Origin: Dendrophyllia cribrosa
Taxonomy: Eukaryota; Cnidaria; Anthozoa; Scleractinia; Dendrophylliidae
Assembly (NCBI GenBank): GCA_024195265.1
Contig: JAJLRJ010000006.1
Span: forward strand, 15,857,139 to 15,921,138
Length of the DNA stretch: 64,000 nucleotides
Direction: 5' to 3'
Position numbers and translations under genes: made by a program. The notes below the pieces were generated by a model. That model saw only the letters and a list, made by a program, of their open reading frames with translations, searched no databases and was not told the origin of the DNA. This document shows, one piece after another, positions 55,094 to 64,000 of this stretch. How positions within the stretch are numbered: the stretch's first letter is position 1; each line of letters begins with the position of its first letter.

Positions 55094-58000
55094 CTGAAAG
55101 AGAAAAAAATAGGACTTGTTTTAACAACTATATTAAATGCGGTTAAAAGAAGAATTTTCCTGCGACTTGTCTCGGAATACGTTGGTAGACAAGATGTTGT
55201 GAACTTCCTCCTGCAGTGACCTTCACTTGACCATAGTTAACAAAGTGCAGTGGTTGTGAAACCGGAGACATGTCTTTGTTCGATGTTTTGCTATCGTTTT
55301 TCGGCCTTGATCGTTCACAACCACAATAGATGTTGAACTTTTGTTCCAGCAAGTGACCAATAGAAATGGTGCTATTAAGTTATTCAGTGTGATAAAAAAA
55401 AGATGTGCACGGTCAAGTACTGTTCAACATACACCAAACTGAAGAAACGTTGTCGGGTGAAAAGCATAAACCATGAACGATGCGACCCAAATGGTTTACT
55501 GGGAAGTTGAATAAATTAATTTTTGTCTGTGACAGAATACACATTATATTAACACACGATGCATAAATCATGCTCTAAAATGTCTCAAACAAAGAAAGCA
55601 CCTTGATTATCAAGGAATAGAATATTACTAAACTTGCCAATGCTGCCTACCCAGAATTCCATTTGGTCTCATCGTTCATGGTTTGTGCCTTTCACGGGTC
55701 AACGTTTCTTCAATTAGGTGTACATTGTAGCGCCTCTGTTATCGCCATTGAAGTCTGCAAAGTTTCATAACCAGTCCCCTCGATTAACTATGCTCCGACT
55801 TCCCGACTGTTTTTCGCAGTCGTAATAGAAGATAAAACATGGGTTTGCGAAAACAGGAAATTTCTCTTCGAGCATTCAACTCGATATCGAGAGATAACGA
55901 GTGGAACACGAGAAGTGAAATTTCATCTACAAGTAGCCATGTATTACTTTGTTTATTTTAGAGCGGTTTTCAATTAAGTGTCGAAAGTAATTTCGAAATG
56001 GCGTTGGTTTTGCATTGCTATGCTGCTACGCTTTGTGATTGGCTAAAAAATCTCGCGCAACTTTCTTAACCAACCTGAAGTAAAACCAAAACCAATCGTG
56101 ATTTGCTCGCACGCGTTTTCCCGCCGCTTGGCACCGGCTACATGTATTTACTTTGAGTTCTGATTGGTTTATCGGATTGTCCGCCTCTGTTTTGATTGGC
56201 TAGCGTAATTACTTTGGTTTTGGTTTTACGACACTCAAGCGAAAACAGCTCTATAAACGACACTGATTACGAAGTTTTAAGAAATTTTCCGAATACTGTC
56301 CGAAGATTGTACGCTCGTTTGACATTTAATAAGAACAAACACGGTAGCTAACGTGAAGACATTGATATCTTGACTCTTCACAGTGAAGATAAAATTGATA
56401 TCTTGACTCTTCACAGTGAAGATAAAATTGATATCTTGGCTCTTCACAGTGAAGATAAAATTGATATCTGCACTCTTCACAGTGAAGATAAAATTGATAT
56501 CTGCACTCTTCACAGTGAAGATAAAATTGATATCTGCACTCTTCACAGTAAAGATAAAATTGATATCTGCACTCTTCACAGTGAAGATAAAATTGATATC
56601 TGCACTCTTCACAGTGAAGATAAAATTGATATCTGCACTCTTCACAGTGAAGATAAAATCTGCACTCTTCACAGTGAAGATAAAATTGATATCTGCACTC
56701 TTCACGGTGAAGATAAAATTGATATCTGCACTCTTCACGGTGAAGATAAAATTGATATCTTCACTCTTTAAAGTGAAGATAAAATTGATGTCTTCACATG
56801 TGTCAAGATATGACTTTTCCGCAGTGGAAGACATTACCTTTGCATTTGAGTTGTTCTTGCTGGATGGTGAAACAGTCTGGAACACAAATCCTCTTGATGT
56901 AGCTGAGGCGTTTGGTGTGTTGGACGTGAGAGAGGAAAGCCGAGAAAGAGTGGTTTTGCTGTGTTTTAGAAACGATCCTTTGAAAGACTGAAAAAGAAAA
57001 AGAATAAAAAAAGACTGCCTCAGAGATGTTCTGATTTCATGATTATAAATGAGAACAAAAAGGGGATCCATATGCGGCGGAAAGGACTCTTATTTAAAAA
57101 GAGCGGGCAATTCTCTGAAATTTCAAACGAACCCCTTATGGTACCGATAATCTCATTTCTCATTTTCATCCAAACTTTAATTTTGTAAGAACTGAAAAAC
57201 AAACATACTATTGGACAGTATAATAAATATTACCACAGGGAAATACTGTACAATAGCTTTCATTTGAATGGTCGCACTTTTTTATTGCAATAAGTACATT
57301 TACAAGTACCTGTAATAAGCAGTGGTCGCACTTTAAAATGTTGCATCCACAGTCTTAAAAAATGGAACCGCCTTGCATGCAGCATAATAAACAGAACCAC
57401 AAGAAGTATTGTTCAATGACTTTCACTTGAATGGTTACACTGTAGGACTTCATCCGGACGCAAAAGGTAGAACCACCTTGTGTAACCGAGCTGGATTATA
57501 TGTCACAAAGCAATTTTTTCGGTTTTACTTTGCGGTTCCGTTTATCTCCGTTCCCACGGAAAATATTCGTTTCGGTTATGCTTTGTGGTCATTCGTGTTA
57601 CACCAAACTCTGTCATATTTCTCCCATATGATACATGTGCAGGAAGACAACTAATTAAATTTATCACGCTTTAGTATGCCAACTTTGTTTTAGGAAAACC
57701 ACGGAAGTTACTGTTTCTTTATCTATTGTGCTAAAAGAGCACGTATATGTTTTGTGGTTATCCTTACACGAATTGTGACACGAAAACAGGAAAGTTTTAT
57801 CAGTTTGTGGCTTACCTAGCCATGGTTGACCAATCGAATAGTTAAAAACAGGATGGCAGCCATTAGTTTCTTTGAAGCTCCTTGTTTATTGTGTTAAACG
57901 GGTATATTAGACACCCAACACGTCCTAATTACACACAAGTTAGAGTCCATTGTCGAGCGAACATCTGATTTCCGAGTTCTTTGAGAGTTCTCCCTTCTCC

Positions 58001-61000
58001 CCTCGCACGGAGTGGCGCTATTTGTAGTAGTAGGTGATTAGATTTAAGCCCCGTTACTGCGTTCCCTTTGCGTTCCGTATGCGTTCCCCTCATTAGCTAT
58101 GCCTAGTCAATGACGTCACAATATGCCTTCCTGCATACTAATTTGGATTTCCTGCATACTAATAAACGGAATCCCTTTTCATGACGTCAACTACCTATAC
58201 CTTTTGTGTTAATAAATGACTAGGGATAGTGCCTAGGTAAATCATTAAAACAATAGGAACAATAGACCGGCCCAAACTTGCCCGCTCCATTCCAACTCAC
58301 TTCAAAACTAAACACAACTGACACAGATATCACTTTCAGACATAGATCAAAACAACATATCTTAACAACTAGTCCATCAAAGCTGTGGACATTATAACCG
58401 AATAAAACTAATTAGAGGTTTCCGAAACATTCAAGTTTAGAAGCAATAAAATTGCACAGTATAAAAAACCGCTTCTTATTCATATTTACCGCAACATTCT
58501 TATTGCCGCTACATCGCTAGTCTCTATATCGATTTTCAGTTTCCCAGCCATCACCCACTTTAAGTTTTAATTTCTTTTCCGGTAGCTTCAATGTTCAAAC
58601 TTTTAATTATGCAAACACTCAACTCTAAATTTGCATGAAAAATTAGCACCTCAGAAAACTTAACAAAACAGCCAATTACATGTGCGTGCTAAAACAATAA
58701 ACTCCTACTTTGATTAAGTTCAAATAAATTTAATAATAACAAATCGCATTAAGGTAACATGAAATCATTATGTCAACAAAAGCTGTTTTATTTAGAACAA
58801 CTCAAATCCATGTACTCCACAAATGATAAGGCTGAATCAAGAACAAAATATTAGAATGAAATTACTTTACGGACGTAGCGCGAATTCACTATGAGGCCGT
58901 ATCGCAGGCCTAAAGCTTTGTTGGCTTTTTTTTTGGAAGCAAAGGTTTCCTCTTAACCGATTTTACGTTTGGTTCATCTCTGTGTAAGTAAATACACTTT
59001 GTTTTATAGTTTGAATAATGTCTTTATTTAACTGATCAATTATTTTCTCCGCAGTAATAAACTTTAGAACTCGGACGGGGATTGTAAAGATTTCGGGAAC
59101 TGATATATCTCTATAACGCCGCGTTTAATATCCAAGAAATTTATTATTCTCCAATTCTCCGCCACCACCACCATCACCACAATTCTCCACCACCACCACC
59201 ACAATTTTCCACCACCACCACCACAATTCTATTGTTTTCACCACCACCACCACGGAGAATTGTGGTGGTGGTGGTGGTGGCGGAGAATTGTGGTGGTGGT
59301 GGTGAAAACAATAGAATTGTGGTGGTGGTGGTGAAAACAACAAAATTGCGGTGGTGGTGGTGGTGGAAAATTGTGGTGGTGGTGGTGGAAAATTGTGGTG
59401 GTGGTGGTGGTGGTGGTGGAAAATTGTGGTGGTGGTGGTGAAAACAATAGAATTGTGGTGGTGGTGGTGGAAAATTGTGGTGGTGGTGGTGGAGAATTGT
59501 GGTGATGGTGGTGGTGGCGGAGAATTGGAGAATAATAAATTTCTTGGATATTAAACGCGGCGTTATAGAAATATATCAGTTCCCGAAATCTTTACAATCC
59601 CCGTCCGAGTTCTAAAGTTTATTACTGCGGAGAAAATAATTGATCAGTTAAATAAAGACATTATTCAAACTATAAAACAAAGTGTATTTACTTACACAGA
59701 GATGAACCAAACGTAAAATCGGTTAAGAGGAAACCTTTGCTTCCAAAAAAAAAGCCAACAAAGCTTTAGGCCTGCAATACGGCCTCATAGTGAATTCGCG
59801 CTACGTCCGTAAAGTAATTTCATTCTAATATTTTGTTCTTGATTCAGCCTTATCATTTGTGGAGTACATGGATTTGAGTTGTTCTAAATAAAACAGCTTT
59901 TGTTGACATAATGATTTCATGTTACCTTAATGCGATTTGTTATTATTAAATTTATTTGAACTTAATCAAAGTAGGAGTTTATTGTTTTAGCACGCACATG
60001 TAATTGGCTGTTTTGTTAAGTTTTCTGAGGTGCTAATTTTTCATGCAAATTTAGAGTTGAGTGTTTGCATAATTAAAAGTTTGAACATTGAAGCTACCGG
60101 AAAAGAAATTAAAACTTAAAGTGGGTGATGGCTGGGAAACTGAAAATCGATATAGAGACTAGCGATGTAGCGGCAATAAGAATGTTGCGGTAAATATGAA
60201 TAAGAAGCGGTTTTTTATACTGTGCAATTTTATTGCTTCTAAACTTGAATGTTTCGGAAACCTCTAATTAGTTTTATTCGGTTATAATGTCCACAGCTTT
60301 GATGGACTAGTTGTTAAGATATGTTGTTTTGATCTATGTCTGAAAGTGATATCTGTGTCAGTTGTGTTTAGTTTTGAAGTGAGTTGGAATGGAGCGGGCA
60401 AGTTTGGGCCGGTCTATTGTTCCTATTGTTTTAATGATTTACCTAGGCACTATCCCTAGTCATTTATTAACACAAAAGGTATAGGTAGTTGACGTCATGA
60501 AAAGGGATTCCGTTTATTAGTATGCAGGAAATCCAAATTAGTATGCAGGAAGGCATATTGTGACGTCATTGACTAGGCATAGCTAATGAGGGGAACGCAT
60601 ACGGAACGCAAAGGGAACGCAGTAACGGGGCTTAAATCTAATCACCTACTACTACTGCTATTGCCCTTTCCTTAGCCTTTTATTGTTGCCTTTTGTGCTT
60701 GATTCATTGCTTTTTGTGTAATAGTTTCGGCCTTTTATTGATCATTATTCTTGTAAACAGTTTTATATTGTTTTGGCTAATAAATTGGACATATACGGAG
60801 TTCATATTTTGTCCTTTGTTGCTCGCTACCCTCTTTACTCGCGCGGCTTGGTTACACTTGCACCATTCACACTTTAGAATTTCATCCACATAATCAAAGT
60901 TAGAACCACCTTGTACAACGTTATAAACAGCACCATGGGCAAGTACTCCTCAGTAGCTGTTATTTGAATGATCACACTGTAAGATTTGATCAACAGACTC

Positions 61001-63824
61001 AAAAGTTAAAACTAGATTGCATGACTAGATGTGGAAATGAATGAATCATTTTATTTGCCCTGGTTTTTTTTTCAGATTGAAACAAAAGGTATCATAGATT
61101 AAATTATACTTGGGCAGGAGCTCTCAGCAAACCCTTTAGGGCTTTACAAGGAGAGCCCCCCGGACATGTTTACAATAGTTATATTTTAAATACACGTCTG
61201 TAATATGTAGGTTATAGTATATACATTATAGTACTCTTTTAATCACGTTTTATTTAGTGATATTGATTGAAATCTTAATTTTCTGTTTGCGGAGGAAATA
61301 AGTTTTATTTTTTTTTCCTGAATAAGCTAAATGTTTTAATTTCTTTGATAGATTTTGTCAAATTATTCCATACCAAAATTCCTTTGTATTTTACTAAGTG
61401 TTTTTGGGAGTTAGTGCGCGCTTGGATTTTGTGAATGTTAGAGGATGATCTTGTGTTGTATTTGTGAATGTCCTTATTCAAACAAAAGAAATTATTGAAA
61501 GATGATGGTGGTATATTATTAAAGTAACGGAAATGAAAAGGTTAATGTTTAAGCCTTGGCATTATTTTTTTACTTACTGTCTTTTTCTTCAATACAGGCG
61601 TAATACTGCTCTTGGGATTTATGATTGCTTGAGGCTTATTTGGAGCTAAAGGAGAAACAAGGATTACATTTGACAACCAATACAAAAAATAGATCAAAGG
61701 CTCTTATGAGGCAACTCGTGAATACAAAACGCTATAAATAGAAGATTCTTCACCCCACAATTCATAGCGGCAGGACTTTTTAAATAGCGTTTTCCAAGTC
61801 TAGAAATTAATTTTCCAGGGTTTGAAGCCCTACATCTATGCACTGGTCAGCGGAATTACCAAGAAAGGTTTGCAGCGGAGTGATGGAAGTACTGACTTTC
61901 GGGATTTGGTAGATGGGTAAAAAATTAATGTCACTTTCGGGGTATCGTTATTTTCGGAATTCTACGGTAGTTTGACAGAAGGATAAAGAGAACGGAGAAT
62001 AGGGGTGTGGTCAAAGTTTAGGACAATGTAACAACTATAGAGGCAGGGGCTTTATAAATTTCGTGCTTCATAAACGGGGCCCTTTTTAGAGGGAGGGGGC
62101 TTGATAGAGAATGGAAGGTACATTGATTCAGTCATGGAGACGACGTAAGGCTGGGTTTCTATGCTGGTGTTTTACCTTCTGTTAGTTGACTACTTGTATC
62201 CTTAATTTTGCTCAGGATATTTTGGCTGCTTTCATCAATATCTAGTATGTCACTCTTTTGCTTGTCCTGTTAAAAAAAAAAAACTACGAGTTAAATTAAA
62301 GGGGCTATGTCGCAAGGTGAGTCTGCGCAATGAGTTCCTGTCATGTGACGTCACCTGACGTCACACATGTCAAATTTCCATTGTTCCCTCCCGGATCGCG
62401 GCAAGTTTTATCGCGTTTGCACTCGTGTCGAACCACGCGAGGTAAACAAACACACGATCGATTTCGCTTTTAAATTCCTCCCCAACTTCCACCACTACTG
62501 GAAGACATCGAATTTTTCGAAGGTACGACTAACAAATCGCAGAAATAATTTACCAAAAATCTAGCCAAGTAAATACTCTAACTAATTTGTAAACTTGAGA
62601 TCTATCCTTCCACGCAATACGACGGGATGGAACGGATTGCAGCGAATTCGACAGTAATGGCCGCCAACTTGATAAAAAGCCACCGGACGTTTTTCAAGTT
62701 GTTAGTACCCAGTACTCACCCGCCATCCTCGCGACATAGCCCCTTTAAAGATACTTCTTTTTAGTAGTCTGGGCTACAAAACTGTTCGGACAGTCTCGGC
62801 TTGGATTATGGAAAAAAGTAAGGATGGGAAAAAGTAAGGGAGAATATACCAATATATACGATAACGAATTACTGAAAATAACTCCCACTATTATGTGCTC
62901 TCGCTATTGCGGACACTTTATCATCGTGTGATGTAATTTAGAGCCGATTGCACTTCGTGTGCAGACCCGGTTTTTTTTTTAAACATGATTCGCCGCCTAT
63001 GATTCATTCGCCTAAAATAGGACAATGATGCAGAAATTCAGTTCGCCCATAAAATGAGATCAAAGAGGAAATAATACTTACTTTCTGAAATAGAAACATC
63101 CACCTTGTTTGTTTGAAAAAGAGGTTCCGTACACTGCACTGAAATCTTATTTTGGTTTTTTTATATGTCAGGAAATCATTATTTACTCCGGAATCAGTTT
63201 ATTTGTGAATTTCCTTCACAATTGTCAGATCAAGAGCGGATCGTGACCGGCAAATCACAGCCGGCGAATCATGTTTAAAAACTCGGGTCAACATATTGCA
63301 GTGAAATCCGCTGTAAGGGTCATCACAACTTAACACTTTAAGCCCCAACGGTGTTCAGCGTCAATTCTTCCTTGTATTATTAATATTTTATTAATCAGAG
63401 AGGTCATGACAATTGAGGCCATGTTCACCCAAGATGAATTCTCTTGATATTTTAAAAAATTCTTCCAACTTCGTCTATAAGAAACATATGGGGTCAAGAA
63501 AGGAGAATTTGTATTTTGATATTAGGGGTTAAGGGATAAACAAGGGAACCAGTACATACCATCTCTTCCCTGAGGAAAGCTTCTCTTTCGTATCTCTCTT
63601 TCCGACGCTGAATTTCTTCTTCAGTGCTCAATTCCGTGGCTATGCCATCTTCTTCACCCCAGAAGTCTTTATTACCAAAGAGACCAAATTGTGAATTCTC
63701 GTCAATCCCCCGCCAGCGGAAATGTCTCGTACGGCCCTGTCCATCTGTGTACAGGTCACCATCGGCTAGGAACCTTTCTTTGAAAGCACGCAGTTCAGCA
63801 TTATCCTGGTCATGAACTGTTTTC
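54992..63824 (-). CDS. CLSPN: Claspin, last five exons; N-terminus beyond right edge
   Basis: Claspin is the nuclear fork-associated adaptor that lets ATR activate CHK1 and supports replication fork speed. Exons: 63560-63824, 62176-62266, 61578-61645, 56838-56987, 54992-55093; all GT-AG and in phase, about 225 codons. Exon 1 here reads RFLADGDLYTDGQGRTRHFR followed by WRGIDENSQFGLF and RRKERYEREAFL, matching human [20 protein letters not shown] and WKNIDD. Later exons give SDILDIDESSQNI (human EIGEDSQFMIL), TTLSRLSSLTSN and SRGFVFQTVSP (human SRNFVFHTLSP), and the end KKPRLDRSLSDSNSLFSML. The CHK1-binding repeats lie outside the window. Confidence 0.93.
55971..56251. mobile_element. TA-flanked MITE, family AGAGC, copy 3
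   Basis: TA at 55969-55970 and 56252-56253. Ends GAGCGGTTTTCAATTAAGTG and CACTCAAGCGAAAACAGCTC. In the last claspin intron. Confidence 0.75.
56355..56801. repeat. 33-bp tandem array, about 13 copies
   Basis: Unit contains GATATC, CTCTTCACAGTGAAGATA and AAATTG. CTTCACAGTGAAG is a perfect dyad in each unit. One unit has lost 9 bp near 56659. The 33-bp period leaves frames open on both strands. Lies about 37 bp beyond the claspin donor at 56837. Confidence 0.93.
56838..56987 (-). CDS. CLSPN: Claspin exon with RGFVFQTVSP
   Basis: Acceptor tttttcag|TCT, donor GCAAAG|gtaatg, exactly 50 codons, phase 0 to 0. Encodes the LSRLSSL...SRGFVFQTVSP segment. Confidence 0.9.
57072..58016. other. Claspin intron segment, no exon seen
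   Basis: AT-rich; repeated TTTCATTTGAATGGTCGCAC / TTTCACTTGAATGGTTACAC phrases near 57258 and 57420 hint at an old repeat family. Confidence 0.35.
58023..60656. mobile_element. 2.6-kb foldback element with 1.2-kb arms
   Basis: Arms 58023-59250 and about 59441-60656 are near-perfect inverted copies, starting GTAGTAGTAGGTGATTAG. GCTATT lies on both sides (58017-58022, 60657-60662) as a candidate 6-bp duplication. The centre is a (TGG)n-type repeat. No transposase frame. In a claspin intron. Confidence 0.88.
59158..59530. repeat. (CCA)n/(TGG)n array at the foldback centre
   Basis: Left part CCACCACCA with ATTCTCC and ATTTTCC spacers, right part its complement, longer by about 190 bp. The His/Thr/Val/Trp-rich frames here are repeat artefacts. 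Confidence 0.9.
61578..61645 (-). CDS. CLSPN: Claspin exon (basic linker)
   Basis: Acceptor cctttag|CT, donor AAGACA|gtaagt, phase 1 to 0. Encodes PNKPQAIINPKSSITPVLKK. Confidence 0.8.
62176..62266 (-). CDS. CLSPN: Claspin exon (acidic linker)
   Basis: Acceptor tttaacag|GAC, donor GAAG|gtaaaa, phase 0 to 1. Encodes DKQKSDILDIDESSQNI and more. Confidence 0.82.
62267..63559. other. Claspin intron segment
   Basis: Nothing coding recognised. GGGGCTATGTCGC at 62302 and GCGACATAGCCCC at 62733 form inverted ends of a probable MITE (about 62302-62745). Confidence 0.45.
63560..63824 (-). CDS. CLSPN: Claspin exon with ADGDL...FRW motif
   Basis: Acceptor tttactag|G, donor GAGATG|gtatgt. The most conserved claspin exon in view, carrying the ADGDL, FRWRGID and RKERYERE motifs. 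Confidence 0.93.
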
Positions 63825-64000
63825 CTAGTAAAGTGCAGGGCAGCAACATTTAGTCAAAACTAATCACAAAAGGGAGAGGGTTTCTTCTGTACGGAGGTGC
63901 ATGCTATGATAAAGACGTCGTTACACTGGGCAATGTTTTGTACAACTTGTCTCACAACGGCTAAAAGTGTGCGTTGCGACACTGCAAGATAAGTTACCAG

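Noticed and set aside
55143..55352. 69-codon frame upstream of the last claspin exon
   Set aside because: It lies in the intron, has no matching splice sites, and the flanking exons join in phase without it.
59125..59554. His/Thr/Val/Trp-rich frames on both strands
   Set aside because: Products of (CCA)n/(TGG)n repeats at the foldback centre.

Overview
The window looks like nuclear DNA of an anthozoan cnidarian, most likely a stony coral. It is AT-rich, its genes have many short exons and large introns, and the introns are packed with nested transposons. The exon-encoded proteins are animal proteins that align residue by residue with vertebrate orthologues. Species cannot be fixed from the sequence alone.

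Five protein-coding host genes can be supported. (1) Codanin-1 (CDAN1) runs on the minus strand from its start codon at 29198 to at least 2304. Eighteen exons with clean, phase-consistent splice sites are visible; the C-terminal third lies beyond the left edge. (2) SIVA runs on the plus strand (29425-38835, three exons, 128 aa). It starts only 226 bp from the CDAN1 start codon, head to head, so the two probably share a bidirectional promoter. (3) and (4) Two single-exon TRAF-type zinc-finger genes of the TRAFD1/XAF1 family lie tail to tail (41507-42469 plus; 49600-50733 minus). (5) Claspin (CLSPN) occupies the minus strand from 63824 to 54992; its last five exons are visible and the rest lies beyond the right edge.

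The rest is dominated by mobile DNA, much of it nested so that insertion order can be read. CDAN1 introns hold a 4.5-kb TTAA-flanked DNA transposon (12881-17368) whose protein joins a Mutator/Kolobok-type transposase to the start of a DnaQ-like exonuclease. This transposon sits inside another inverted-repeat element, and an unoccupied relative of that host element at 51641-51951 proves the target-site duplication. The same introns hold a Penelope-like GIY-YIG retroelement fragment, a 1.4-kb polypurine tract and many MITEs. SIVA intron 2 (8.7 kb) contains a decayed tyrosine-recombinase (Ngaro/DIRS-like) retrotransposon. Its recombinase frame is split by a 3.0-kb unit bounded by two almost identical 403-bp MITEs, with a 4-bp AATT duplication only at the outer ends, as in a composite transposon.

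Between the two zinc-finger genes lies a 2-kb imperfect palindrome carrying a 15-19-bp minisatellite and a Penelope RT fragment. It was later hit by a GC-rich element that left a clean 7-bp duplication. Claspin introns hold a 2.6-kb near-perfect foldback element with 1.2-kb arms and a 33-bp tandem array that reads in frame from the preceding exon.

All identifications come from reading the sequence and remembered family features. No database search or alignment program was run.
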